From assembly GCA_024362935.1 (NCBI GenBank), contig JANCRA010000012.1:3348001-3412000 (forward strand): a stretch of DNA of 64,000 nucleotides, given 5' to 3'. Shown one piece after another: positions 13,385 through 24,560 of this stretch. How positions within the stretch are numbered: the first letter of the stretch is position 1; each line of letters begins with the position of its first letter. Below the pieces are notes generated by a model. The model was not told the DNA's origin. It did no database searches and worked only from the letters and a program-made list of their open reading frames with translations. The position numbers and the translations under genes are program-made. The stretch is from Setophaga petechia (taxonomy: Eukaryota > Chordata > Aves > Passeriformes > Parulidae).

Positions 13385-13545
13385 TGCTGAGGACGAGCAG
13401 AGCCGGGCTACCAGGATCAGCCTCCTGGCGTTTCCCGGTACAAATGGCCTGTAGAGGGCTCTCAAGGTCCTCTGCTGAGCCTCCTAACCCAGTTTCACGG
13501 GCTGCAGCTGGAGGTTTTCTAAGGTCACCGAGGTCCGTCTCAAAA
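13385..13545. other. small CpG-rich patch in AT-rich surroundings
   Basis: About seven CpG dinucleotides fall in roughly 160 bases (in GACGAG, GCCGGG, GGCGTT, CCCGG, CACGGG, ACCGAGG and TCCGTC), while the surrounding kilobases have almost none. Both strands are open in one frame across it (ORFs at 13299-13556 minus and 13360-13629 plus), as often happens in GC-rich DNA. It could be a fragment of a younger repeat I do not recognise, or a regulatory element. Confidence 0.45.
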
Positions 13546-13717
13546 GAGCTAAACAAAAGGATCCTTCAGCATAAGCACGCATTTTTTTCCCTTTTCTATG
13601 GCCTTGCTGTTTCTATGTACTATCTCTAGCCACAACTTTGCCTGCATTATTTGCTTTAGCAAACAGATGTTAGAAAGTCACTGCTAAATATAAGTCTCCC
13701 CTGTAACAGTCATTGTG

Positions 13718-13731
13718 AAAAAAAAAAAAAA
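13718..13731. repeat. poly-A run (14 bases)
   Basis: An uninterrupted A14 run followed by GGAAAAAA. Confidence 0.95.
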
Positions 13732-15991
13732 GGAAAAAATGCAGCAAGCTTGGAATAGGAATGAACTCTTTCAGTATTTTTTGCCTACTGTCATCTTTGA
13801 GGCAACGGTACTATAGACACACAGAACACAGATTACTTGTTTATATTTAGTTAGCTCATTCTGTTCAATTCCTAGAATGATCTGGGATGTGCAGGAACAC
13901 AAATATTGCATTGAATATCATTCTTTAAACTTGATTTTACTGCAGGATACACATAATTCTTGACACATAAAATGAATAGCAGAGCCAGTTACATAGATTA
14001 CTTATTGGCATGCTTGTATTAAAACCCAAAACCAACCTACGAGTAAATGCTATACATGTACAAGAACATGAAGCCTGCAGCAAATTAAATTTACATATAT
14101 ATTTCATGGCAATGAAACCCTTGTCTTGTGAGTTAATAACATGTCTTAATTGCTTGCAGCCATGGTTTTCATTTGTAAGAATATGGCCTGTACTGCAGGA
14201 AAAAAAATGTTCTTTCCCCTTTGCAAAATAGCTGTGTTTTAAATCCAAAATTCTTGCTGTGATTATCTCTCCATGTAGATCTGGAAAATTCAGAAGGAAC
14301 AGACTATTACAGCAACCTTAGTTCCTGTCTTTCCTTGTCTGGTTATACTGAAAGGAAGAACCCTCTAAAATTAGGATAATTGGGCTGTTTTTTTGTTTCT
14401 AGTAGATTTCCTTTATGGAAGGGGACATCCTGTAGCAGTCCTTGATGGCACCTTCTGGCATTACTTGTTTGTTTGCCTTTTCAGGAAAAAAGGTTTTTTT
14501 CTATTTTATTACCTTTACTTCATGTTCCTATTTCCTTTCCTTGTAATACCAGGGAGGCTTTAGCTAGGACAAAAGTTATATACGAAAAACTTACATCCTG
14601 TTTTTGTCCCAGTATGCAGAAACACAGCTGTAGAAGTAGTCTTGTAGTTTTTCTTTCTTACAGGATCTCTGAATAAGCCATTCAACATACTAGTTCTATT
14701 CTCCTTAACTGTAGTGGCAGCTGCCACTGAATTTCTGAAGCTGAATTTGCTGGGACTGTGCAGTAACAACTGGAAAGAAAATACATGATATTAAGAGAGA
14801 GAATTGCAGGTAAAAACAGGAAGCTATGACCATGTCACCAGGTGTTAGAGACTCACAAGGCAGATCTCAAGGCACTGAATGACATGTACCAAAAAACCCA
14901 TGACTCTTCAGGTGTTCCCAGCTTTATAGACTTTTACTACTTTTTCTTGTCTTTAGGTCAGCTAAGGGTAGAGAATCATTGCTCTCCATGGTAAATGGCT
15001 GTGGGCAGTGAGATCTGTATGTGATAAGACTGTCAGGCTCATGTACAAACTGTCTTCTGGACTGCTATATAAGTATCTGTAAGTACCTACTGACTGATGC
15101 TGTTGAGAAGCTTTTCAGCCCTAAATCTGCAATATTGTCAAATTTTATGCAAAATCTCTAATCTCCTGAAATGTGGAAAACTAAATTCCTTTAAGCAGTC
15201 AGGTACTGTACATATGAGGGGAAATAGTAGATCTTTCTTATCTGCAATTGCTCCATTGCTCAGGAGTCATGCAGCACATGCTGGAGGCTGGGAGACTGAG
15301 TAAGGCTAAAGTTTTCTGAAAGTGTTACAGTATATTGAAGTTTTCCTGGACATGTTCTGGTTATTTTGGGCAGAGATTTTCTACACAAGGATTTTGAAGA
15401 CTTAATGTGTTTTTCCAGGCCCTAGTAGGTCATAATCTGCCAACCAAGAACCATACATCTGGAATTCTTCAATATACTGCAAACCAGCTGCATATGCATC
15501 AAACCATCTGCAGATGTGCAATGTGGTTTGTTCTGTGCATGTCCAGGAGGTTCAACATGTCCTAAAAATTCTGGGTTTACTGTGTACGTGTAGAAGATAT
15601 ATATATGCTGATAGATTTCCAGACCAGATGTACTGAGATGCTGTATACTGACAGTGACAAAGGTTATACTGGAAATTTTGACTCTGCAGTGCTTTGATCT
15701 GAAGGATATTCTAGCCTTCTGTGTTTCAAGCAGTAGTCCTCCATGTCATTTTCTCCAGGCATTCCATGAAATGTCAGTAGTCACAGTCATACCCTAATAC
15801 CAGTGGAGCTGACTAACATCCATAGTGTCAGTTGGATACTGTCAAAGGCACAAAGGTTCAGATTCATGAACCTTCCATTCAATGCCCATTACCAAATACC
15901 TTCCTGAGCATTATGCCCCACTCTCCTTGCTAGATCACAGAGAAATGAGCATTTCTCCCTGGAGGCATGTTCTCTTGGAACAACAAGTCCA

Positions 15992-17420
15992 GGCACAGTA
16001 GAAGAGGCTTTAGAAGGCGTCAGTCCAACGTGCTGCTCAAAGCATGGTCATCCTGGCCAAACTACTCAGTTTCATCTTGAAAATGTCTGGAGAATGAGAA
16101 GTTTCTGAAACCATTGCTGCTCCAGACTGTAAATCCCAGCTCTTGGTCTCTCCTCTTGAGGCATCAAGTGCTCTATCTCAATGCCATTCTGGTCTCCCAT
16201 CACTAAATTCACTCCAGTTCACTGATCAGTTGTGTACTCTCAGGTTTCAGACTGTACACAGACTTTCAGAGCTGTTAAAGGTCACGGAGTAAGAGGTAAA
16301 ATCCCTTCCCTGATGGGTGTGCTGCTTGCTGATACAGTCCAGGAGGTTGCTGTTATTCCTTGCTTCCAGGACACACCCAGTGGTTCATGCTCAGCTGTCT
16401 GTGTCAGGGCACAACGAGGGTTCCCTGAGGAATAGGAGCTGGAATTTGAGCTCAGTGCCCAGGCCTGCAGGGCAGGGCCTCTCCAGCCAGCGTCCATCCC
16501 ACACCAGAGGAATGGTGTGAGTGGGGCAGGCCTGGAGACTGTGCCCACCCTCAAGCACAGCCTGGCAGTGGCCAGACAGCTCCGTGGTGACAAGGCAGGC
16601 CTAGGTCAAGCTGGGAAACCAGTCAGGCTCAGCTGGTTTGTCCATCAGGTGAGGTTCAGAGGGCCATGGACAGGCACAGGCACAGGCCTGGATGAGTCAG
16701 TCTGTGACTGAGAGAGAAAGCCTCGACTGAGAGTGGCTCCCAAAAGTCAGAGGGTGGGAAGTCCTGCTGTGTCTTCCTACAGCTCCTTTTTCACCAAAGC
16801 TCTGTTCAGCCAGCTGGTCTGAAACGCAGCCCCTCTGGAACCCAAACCCTGGGAGGGCTGGGGAGTACATCCAGGATACTGACAGCTGTCTGTGGAGCCC
16901 CCAGATCCTTTGCAGAAGGCTGCTCCCCAGTCAGTCTCAGCCTGTACAGCTGAGTACCTATTTCTTTCCCATGCACAGGACTATGGATTTGTTCCTGTTG
17001 AATTTCATAGATTTCCTGCTGTTGCATTACTCCAGTTTGGAAAGGTACTTTTGCCCCTAGATGGTGACCCAGAGATCCATGCAGAACTTTGCTGTCATCC
17101 ACAGACTGCATGAGTGTGAATTCCATCTCTTCCACACCGATGATTAAGATATTACAGTCAGGCAGTAGCAGTATAAACCCTTAAAGTATATTATTTGCAA
17201 CCTGCCTTGAAGTGTGAACCATCAGCTCCATGATCATGCCAAAGTTCAGTGCACTGGCTGTCCATCCAGACCATAGCAGCACAACCTGGATAAAACAGTT
17301 GGAGGGCATACCTAGAGTCCTTTTGAAGTTGAGTGAAAGACATCTACCCGTTTCTCATCGGCCACAGAGTTATTTATCACAGCAGACAAACATAAGAAGT
17401 CTCTCATGACCACACAACTC
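15992..17420 (-). mobile_element. old, decayed CR1 LINE, 5'-truncated, minus strand
   Basis: The low-coordinate end shows a CR1 3' tail on the opposite strand: CAGTCCAACGTGCTGCTCAAAGC (16021 on) followed by text resembling the CR1 tail up to about 16130. The high-coordinate end (16890-17420) matches the CR1 reverse transcriptase region. The minus strand gives a decayed FADD box (VDDSK) and later AKDLG, the AEKDLG motif of CR1 ORF2. Further out, the sequence near 17300-17350 resembles the complement of the AFDTVSHN-coding segment. About 1.1 kb separates the FADD-like box from the tail, as in CR1. The middle (about 16250-16770) is GC-richer and was not aligned; it may be very diverged or hold an insertion. 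Many stops and shifts make it non-functional. Boundaries are approximate. Confidence 0.75.
16806..17135 (-). pseudogene. remnant of CR1 ORF2 reverse-transcriptase region
   Basis: A 109-codon minus-strand ORF aligns by eye with the part of CR1 ORF2 that begins at the FADD catalytic box. Residues near the start read FTLMQSVDDSKV where CR1 has a CTLSKFADDTKL-type sequence: the Phe and Ala of the box are replaced but the Asp pair is kept. Further on, HGKEIGTQLYRLRL and SAKDLG follow the CR1 order (HLGRN..HQYRLG, AEKDLG). About 12 residues after KDLG the similarity is lost. CR1 ORF2 encodes an endonuclease/reverse transcriptase that makes cDNA at its target site. This fragment lacks nearly all of that and is inactive. 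The Met at 17135 is incidental, because related sequence continues upstream in other frames. Confidence 0.7.
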
Positions 17421-19737
17421 TGCTTCATTCCTTACTTGCTGTCTTTTTGACACTTGATAAAAGATTAACTAATTACTCTAGTCATTGTTAGCTATGTTAC
17501 GTGTATTTTATTCCTCTAATATTATCTTCATAAAAAGACATGAGGGAAAAAGGACAGGAATAGATAACAAGGGAACACCTTGTGATAAGCTTGTTAAACT
17601 TCTAGATTTAATAAAGAATGCAACAACGTGGCTTTATGGATCAGATGTTCTTGCATTCATAATTCAGGGATTAAATGGGAACATTCTTATTATTTCAAAA
17701 GGATAGGATAATCACTTGCTATTTTATATGCTCAAGTTTTGAATTTCATTTTAGAGACTTTGAAGAATATTCCTCCTTCAGCCTGAATGGCTTTTAACTT
17801 CCCTTTTCAAACTTTGAATTCTAAAAAATGCATAACAACATCTCCATTTCTTGTAGATCTTCTGTAATAACTTCACTATAATAGCAGTGATCTAAAGCCC
17901 ATTGAAGTGAGCACAACTCTTCCTTTAACATAAGTCATTTCCGGATCAAGCAGTAACTGACAAAGCACGCTAAGTTCATTTTTAATTCTTTTACCTGTGG
18001 CTTTCTGATGAGGCTGTACAAAGCCATATATAGGATGTAAAAGAAAAAAATCTGTGGTGAATAGCAGTTTCCCTTCATGTCCCAGATGCCTGAGCATGGA
18101 CTATTGTTCTTGAGTTACTTTTTATAGAAATTTAATTTTAATGTTTGCATAATAAGCTTATTGTCTAAAAGTTCTTTTGATTGTTTGATACCTGATTTCA
18201 GGCAGAAATCTGCTGTCTAGTTGTGAGCTACCATGTTTGCCATATGTTGATTCTTTGGTTAAAGTTCAGACTACTAACGTCATGAGTGAGTCTGGAATAT
18301 AATCAGGAAGGCTGTAGATATCTTACAAGCAGCAGACAGAAAAACAGGACAAGGCATTTTGAAAAGTGTTAAGCTGCTCAGGGTAATCAGACGTAGTTAG
18401 CTGTATAATGCTGTGCCTGAGCTAACAAGCCCTGTGTAGAAGAGGGACTTAATTGTTTAAACAACACTAATGCCACTAATTGCACTAATAGCAGATGATT
18501 CTTTTCTGGTGACACAGAAATAAGTGAATAGTATCTGCACATGGCCAAGAGGATAACTGCTGTGTATTGACTATATAAACCAAGCATAAATTCCCAAAGT
18601 ACTGTCCTGGGGAGTATTATGTTATTTCTACCTTCAGTGGTTTTGGAGGTACTATAGAGAAATATACACCTCTATGGCAAAAAGGTTGGATTTCTGCTTT
18701 GCTGGGTTATCTTCAGAACTTGAAACACTCTGAGCACTGGGTCCTCATTCCCTAGGCTGGTACCCTTCCAGAAATGCAGCCAGGAATCCAGTGAGATCTT
18801 GTCAACAGCAGACATATTGGGTTGTTTGGGTTCAACAAATCATCACATAACAAGGAGATTTTTTTAATTGAAAATTCTCATCAGCACAACTGGTGAGGTC
18901 TTCCAGCTCACAAAGGGTAATTCCAACACACAGTCAATATTGCTAACAGGTTCTTCATAAGGAATTTCAGGAAACTGCCAGTTTTTGTGGGTTTCTTTTT
19001 GTTTGTATATCTGTTTATTTTCTAAAGTAATATCCAATAATACTTTTGATACAAGTTTATGGAAGTGCAAATTTATATTTACCTTTATCAATTATTTCTA
19101 CAGAAAAAAAATCAAAGCATGTCTGAAACGAAGTTATTTTGGTTAGAGTGCAGAAAATATTTTTTTGATGCTCACACAACTATAGCATAAAACCACTGGG
19201 TTATTTTACTATAGGACAAGTCACTTGAAAACAAAATCAAAAAACCCCACCAGGCATTCCTATCTGGGTTTAGATTAATGTTTCAAACGTATACCAAGGG
19301 ATTACGATTTCTGGAATTTTATTATGCATAGTTGCTACCAAAATGTAGTGACTGTCTGAACCCCAAAGCTCTGTGCCATTTCTAAATTTTGTCTGAGCTA
19401 TGAGTTCACCACACTTTCCTAATGATGCTACAGTTTGGCAGTGGCCTTGAATAGTTCCTTTACTTTTCTTTTGTCTTATAGAGGCAACTGTGTAGCAGTC
19501 TTTTGATGTAAATTCAAGTAGCAGGCTTTCTGTGACAGCTGCGTGTACATGTGAATGCTGTTAATGCTGTCAATCCCAGTGCCACAAAGTTTTCTTCTTG
19601 TAGCAAAGCACTGGATAAAAATTTCCTGATGGAGCCACTCCAAGTTGCTGTGTATGCATCAGACCATATTAAGAGCCTTGGGAAATTCTTAAATTTCCCT
19701 TAAGCTCAACAAATTGCTATATCATCTCTCCTGTAGT
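17421..19737. other. unique stretch with one ancient MITE-like relic
   Basis: No gene was recognised. Apart from the palindromic repeat relic at 17889-17950, I see only AT-rich unique sequence. Confidence 0.45.
17889..17950. repeat. ancient amniote palindromic (MITE-like) repeat relic
   Basis: GATCTAAAGCCCATTGAAGT at 17889 on, and later TTTCCGGATCAAG, match both ends of a self-complementary repeat that I recall from turtle, crocodile and bird genomes (aaagcccattgaagtcaatggg...ggatcaggcc type). The middle has decayed. The class is not assigned; a DNA-transposon MITE is likely from its palindromic form. Confidence 0.4.
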
Positions 19738-19800
19738 ACTTGACAGAATATCACAGAATTGTAGAATGGTTTGTTCAGTGGAGGTTACTTGTTAATCTTG
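19738..19800 (-). mobile_element. possible CR1 3'-tail scrap
   Basis: CAGAATATCACAGAATTGTAGAATGGTTTG resembles the CR1 3' end seen on the complementary strand (repeated CAGAATCA/TAGAATGG words followed by ggtttgggttgg). Similarity ends after about 35 bases, so this is either a very short CR1 insertion or a decayed one. Confidence 0.4.
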
Positions 19801-21261
19801 CATTGAAGTCAGGGAAAAAAAAAATAGGGTTAGGACACAACAGCAGTGGATTTTATAAAGGCTAACCAAAGCATGTTTTTGTCTTGTAGTGAAATGTGGA
19901 GTTGAGTCTCAGGCTAACCATTATATAAACCAGTGTTTCCACACCTAGTGACATGTTTGCTCCAGTCTTGAAAACTATAGTTGACTCCTGGGCCTATTTG
20001 GCTGTTTTGGGGTTGGGCTGCTACAATTCCTGATTTCTGGCTTGGGCCAGTGCTACCTTAGATACTACAAATCATATGAATAAGTTCCTAGAAAAGTATT
20101 TTTTGTATTATTAGTACAAGGGACAAAATAAGAGATAGATTATTTTCTTTATTTTTCTGACAAACTATGATATTTTGCCATACCTATGCAGGTGAATATC
20201 TTCTTTTTTATTGTTTTAGCTTCTGATGGAAATATTTAAGGGCGCCTGTAAAATGAAAAATGGAGAATTTAGATTACCTGTGTTACATTTTGGAAAAGCC
20301 CAAGAAATTCTCTTAGAAGTTCCTGGCTATAGGGTGTACTGAAAATTTCCCCTTTGCCGTATTTTTTGCCTGCAAATCACACTGCTTAAGATTCCCTTTA
20401 ATCTTGTTTCACGTGAACTTAAAATGCAAAATAATCTCTTTGCAAACAAGCCTTTAAGGACTCCTCTCTAAGCTTCAGTTTTTATAAGAGCTGCTATTTG
20501 TATCCTTCTTTCCCCAGCCTCATTGCTTCAAGCCCAAATCTGTTTCCTGTTAAGTCTTCCTGTATGGACAGTCTCCAGTAGTCCTCTTGTTTTGAGGACA
20601 CTCTAATACCATCCTTGCTGATGTGTGGCTTATTCCACAGCTAAATGTCTGGTTATTAAGATAAGAGTTCCATGCTAACTCTGGGATTTATAAATTCTGC
20701 CAATGGATTTCCAAAATCATCATGGTCTTATGAACAAAGAAAATGAGAAAGGAACACTTCATAGGCTCAAAATGACTAGCTAATGTCCAGTAGCCATACA
20801 TGCCAGAGCACATATTTTTACAACCAACTTAAAATTATCAGATGCTTTTAATAACAACTATCAGAAAACAACAGCTGAAACATCCTAATGGACAGACTTA
20901 GGTTTTTTCTTCCTTGCTTTCAGCAAATTGAAATGAATGAAAGAGAAATTTTATATTTGAGCAAGAATAGGAGAACTCTTATTAGATGATTTTAAAATGC
21001 TGAAGAAGGTTTTGTGACTAATCTAATTTCTAGGAAAAACATTAGAAATAGAATACCTTAGACTCTATTAGAGCAAATACCTTAACCTCCCCCTGCCTTC
21101 AGTCTTTATTGTCTGAGAACGCTTTAGATTGTGCTGTGAGGGAGCAGCCCAACTGCTGATTCACAGAGTGAGCTTTGGCATCAGCCTCTTGACTGCTCTT
21201 AGGACTTGCACATGAGCACTGGAAGAGAATAAAAGGCTGTGTTTGGCAAATGACACTCCTT

Positions 21262-21335
21262 TAAGTCATGCAATTCAAATCAATGGCCAGTACATTTGAG
21301 TAGAGCATATGAGTAGTTGAATGGGGGAGGATTGA
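21262..21335. repeat. weak ancient MITE-like repeat relic
   Basis: ATTCAAATCAATGGCCAGTAC, then GAGTAGAGCATATGAGTAG and GGAGGATTGA, follow the order of an amniote repeat I recall (cttcaatggg..actcatgtgagtaa..gcaggattggg). The match is partial and the family is unassigned. Confidence 0.3.
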
Positions 21336-21773
21336 AGTGGCAACCCTGAGCTCAGGTGTTCAAGTAAGAAAAGCATGGCATTGAAGAGCAAGCCCCTCAT
21401 AATTTTGCTTGATTTCATCTCAGACTTGCTGGAGGTTTGAAAGAAAATTGAAATTCCTTTTAAAGAAGCTTATTTAGATCTACCTTACAACACTCAAATA
21501 TTGGCAATGGCTCCAAAACCTACATGATTTTCATGTCCACTGGAAATATATTTCTTTATTTAGCCTTTTTTATTTCTAGAAGTGATATTTAATTTTTATA
21601 ATTGATATAAATTATTTATATTATTTACAATTAGTTTATTACTGAAAGTGCTGTTCATGCTCAAAGTTCTGGGAAAGTAAATCCATATTTGGTATTTAAG
21701 AATGAGTTTGTACATAATTCCTTACCACCATTTTGAAGGAGGTGTGAACAAATCTTGAATTAGAAATTTCATC

Positions 21774-21846
21774 TTGACAAACAAAAACCCAAAAAAACAA
21801 AGAAACAAAAAACCCCAAAACACACAAAGCAATAACAAAAAAAAAG
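21774..21846. repeat. A-rich low-complexity tract
   Basis: ACAAACAAAAACCC-type words run for about 70 bases with almost no T. The Lys/Asn/Gln-rich plus-strand ORF over it is an artefact of composition. Confidence 0.85.
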
Positions 21847-21847
21847 T

Positions 21848-21875
21848 GTTATTAGGTACTCAGTTATTAGGTACT
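21848..21875. repeat. 13-bp direct repeat GTTATTAGGTACT, two copies
   Basis: Perfect copies lie at 21848-21860 and 21863-21875, two bases apart. A second small duplication (AGGGTGC twice) follows near 21885-21899. The pattern suggests replication slippage or a small repair-associated duplication. Confidence 0.85.
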
Positions 21876-22315
21876 ATGACTTCAGGGTGCAGGGTGCATA
21901 ATTGCTGTGTTAAGATCCTGGCTGGTTGGTATAGTTGTTTTACCCAGGGCAAAGCATTTCAGAGACTCACTTGTACACATGAGTCAGTTTAGCTTTAAAC
22001 TAAAAAAACTTAGCCTTGCTTGTCTGCTTGGGTTAATTAGCCCAAATTAGAGATAATTAGTGAGCTAGCTCAGGTGGAACAATATCCTGCTGCAACTATC
22101 CAGTTTCTGGTTCTGAACCTGGTTTCCCCTGAGGCCACTCAGTGCTCTCTGCTGAGCTGTGTGGTGAGAGCTTGCCCTAAATAACTCGTCCAGGTTCAGC
22201 TGAGTGCAGTTCAGAGCCAGGAATAGAACTGCCATCAGTTGACTTCATGACCTGCCTGAGACCATGCTATTGTTGGTTTTCTCAGAGTTCTTGATTTTAT
22301 TTTTAAAAAGCTTTC

Positions 22316-22395
22316 AATTTTTCAGCTGAGCAGCTTGAGGCATAAAGAGGTCAGTTAATGGCACTACTGAGAGTAGCACCTGGTATCCTTTGGAG
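22316..22395 (-). repeat. MIR-like ancient SINE relic (weak)
   Basis: TTGAGGCATAAAGAGGTCAG followed by TTAATGGCAC, and later GTAGCACC, resembles the complement of the MIR core (actgaggcataaagaggttaag). A separate string GAGCCAGGAATAGAACTGCC near 22215 looks like another MIR segment but is in the wrong order to belong to the same copy. Confidence 0.3.
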
Positions 22396-23579
22396 AGAAT
22401 ATCCCCAGCTCTTTGGCTCTAAGCAGCAGAACATGCAGCTTCCTTTAGACTTACTCCAGAAATGGTCTATAAATAAAACAGCGCCAGGTTTGTTTTGAGC
22501 CCACACATAAGGAATTTATTTGAAGGCACCCTCAGGCAGTCTTTTCAGTTATGAAATAAGTTCTGAAACTGCTCTGCTGTGGCTGAGACTTTTTAGATAG
22601 TCTCCGGGTTATACAGTAAGTAGTACATCATTTTAGCTGCCGTTAGGGTTCCAGAATGTGGCAGTTGCCCAGATCTGTGAGATAACAACCTGGCATTCTT
22701 CTTCCCACGTATTTGTGCTTTCTGCCAATTGCAACTCCTCCTTCCCCCTTTTTTTTTAAATTTCTTCTCTTTCCTCCCTGCACCCTGTTGGAAAAAGGAG
22801 AGCTTACAGAAGGCAAGAAAGGTTGGTGTGAGCTCCATTACAACCAGTGCTTGTTGATGCTTGCTGTTAAATGAAGTGTGAAGTGGATTGTTAAGGGCCC
22901 TTTTTTTTTCTCTTTTCTTGTGAAGAATTAGCTTTTTCCTTTTATGATAAAAGAGTGATTCACATAGACATCACTGTTCACATCCAGACACTCAGCTTCA
23001 TATTCTATGTCTGATCTCAATTGGACAATGAGGTTTGTTCACAAGTAAGGGTCAACAGACTGCATTGCAAACAAGATTTCATAACTGTTTTCTGTGTTTT
23101 ACTGGGTCCAAGGTAGCTGAAGGCTAAAGCTCTATGTTTATCCACGTTACCTGATGCAGTGGCTTAGTAATCTTCTCACTGGTGTACTCAAGAAACATGT
23201 GGTCTTATTCATCTTGAAAAATAATAGGAAAAAAGCTACATAATGACCAAATATGTCATGCACTAAGTAGCAGGTAAGTTCTCAAATTGTGGTGTCTACA
23301 TTGTGGATGAGATGTTCCAATATATATCTGGATAGAAATTTATTCAGTTTAAGGATTTTTTGGATTTAAGCCTACCACAAATCAGTTAAAAAGTCATATA
23401 GTTCCCTGTTTTTTCTAAATAGAGATGGACTATATGCCTATGTCCCCTAAACTCCATATTTTACACTGAAGTTCTGCTTCTGGATATCCCAGAACGTTGG
23501 AAGAGCAGACAATATAATGACTCAAGCGAATCTTCCTGGAAGATAACATACAGAGTTTGCATAATTAATAGAGGAGGAA

Positions 23580-24560
23580 GAAATAGTTTGGAAAAATATA
23601 AAAGAATTTATCCAACCTCATTTTTGAGCAAGCTTATAAAGTGTTTAAGTGGAAGAATAATGAAAGGTGTGAAGTTTTGTGGATAAGAAAGCAAATATTA
23701 AATGAGTTTGTTGTAGGTAGATGGTACTAATCTAGCTAGGTGTTGTTCATTTCCAAAAGAGCTGTTACTTTTAGACAAGGGAAGCAATAGTCTTTTTCCA
23801 CCTATAAAAAGGTGAAGACAATGCTGTGGTACCAGCCAACAAGAGGGATTACTACTAAAGTTGTAAAGTAAACCTGAGACCGGTTGTAAAGAATGACACC
23901 AAGTTATCATTATGAAAAAATCTGAAGAAAGTTATGACTGAAATTTCTCAAGGCTCAATCTTGGAACCATTACTTAATACTTTGACTCATTTTCTTTCTG
24001 TGTTACAGTCATTAACTCTTATAAATAGTGTTGAACACACAAAGTTAGTAATCATCATCAAATCAGAGGTGTGCTGGGATATCTTTAGGAAAGAAATAGA
24101 AAGAAATGAGGTAAGTGAAATAGGATAAAATATTAAAACATAGAAAGAAGTCTCTGTACTGAAGAACTAAAATTAATTTCTGTTCAGGGTGATCAGTGGA
24201 CTAGAGGGCACATTTTACAATAACAAATAAAAAGATCTTGGCTTTAATTCACAGAATGAGAAGGGACAATTGCTCTCTAAATGCATCAGAGGGAAATAAA
24301 CAGTGGGGAGGGAGGAGAACTAATTAATCTAAAGGACATTGCTGGCACAAAACCAAAAGTTCATTATAAAATTTAAGTCAGAAATTAAAGGAACTATCAG
24401 AGGAATGAGAAATGTCCTTCTGATAGAAGTAATGGAATCAACTTCATTGAAGTAGAATCTACTTAGCTTATGACAGTAATTCTATGATATGATTGTCTGT
24501 AATAGGAAACAGCTAGACCATGTGAGTCAGGCTTCAGAGAGTCTTATGCCCAACCTCACC
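23580..24560 (+). mobile_element. ancient CR1-type LINE relic, plus strand
   Basis: Several pieces occur in CR1 order. Near 23775, GACAAGGGAAGCAATAGTC resembles the DKGKAVD-coding stretch before the first RT aspartate box. At 23946, the translation SQGSILEPLL resembles the PQGSILGPLL RT motif. Near 24030, VEHTKL stands where FADDTKL is expected. Then at 24395-24510, ACTATCAGAGGAATGAG, GATAGAAGTAATGG and TTCTATGATATGATTGTCTG follow the ORF2 end and tail of an old CR1 family found across reptiles and birds. The copy is riddled with stops and gaps. Its limits are approximate, especially the 5' one. Confidence 0.6.
23934..24128 (+). pseudogene. remnant of CR1 ORF2 RT domain
   Basis: This 64-codon open stretch carries two RT landmarks at the right distance. 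SQGSILEPLL (residues 5-14) corresponds to the conserved PQGSILGP motif. NSVEHTKLV (residues about 31-39) stands where CR1 has FADDTKLGG; the catalytic Asp pair is lost (E-H), so it cannot be active. The spacing between them is shorter than in intact CR1, which implies a deletion of the intervening INDL-type segment. The ORF is an accidental survivor of a much longer coding region and its Met is not a real start. Confidence 0.5.

Larger units (their letters stand above)
11963..15991. other. unique non-coding stretch with A-runs and one CpG patch
   Basis: No gene was recognised. It contains homopolymer A runs at 12692-12710 and 13718-13731, a small CpG-rich patch at 13385-13545, and an 8-bp stem/6-nt loop inverted repeat (AAGGTTCA at 15853-15860, TGAACCTT at 15867-15874). 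Confidence 0.45.
19801..23579. other. unique stretch with small repeats
   Basis: No gene was recognised. It holds the weak MITE-like relic at 21262-21335, an A-rich patch at 21774-21846, a 13-bp direct duplication at 21848-21875 and a weak MIR-like piece at 22316-22395. Confidence 0.45.

Noticed and set aside
16282..16593. 103-codon minus ORF inside the old CR1 relic
   Set aside because: It does not match CR1 ORF2 and lies in the GC-richer unaligned block, where the openness of several frames reflects composition.
22200..22232. GAGCCAGGAATAGAACTGCC as a MIR segment
   Set aside because: It is about 20 bases only, and in the wrong order relative to the MIR-like piece at 22316. Chance cannot be excluded.
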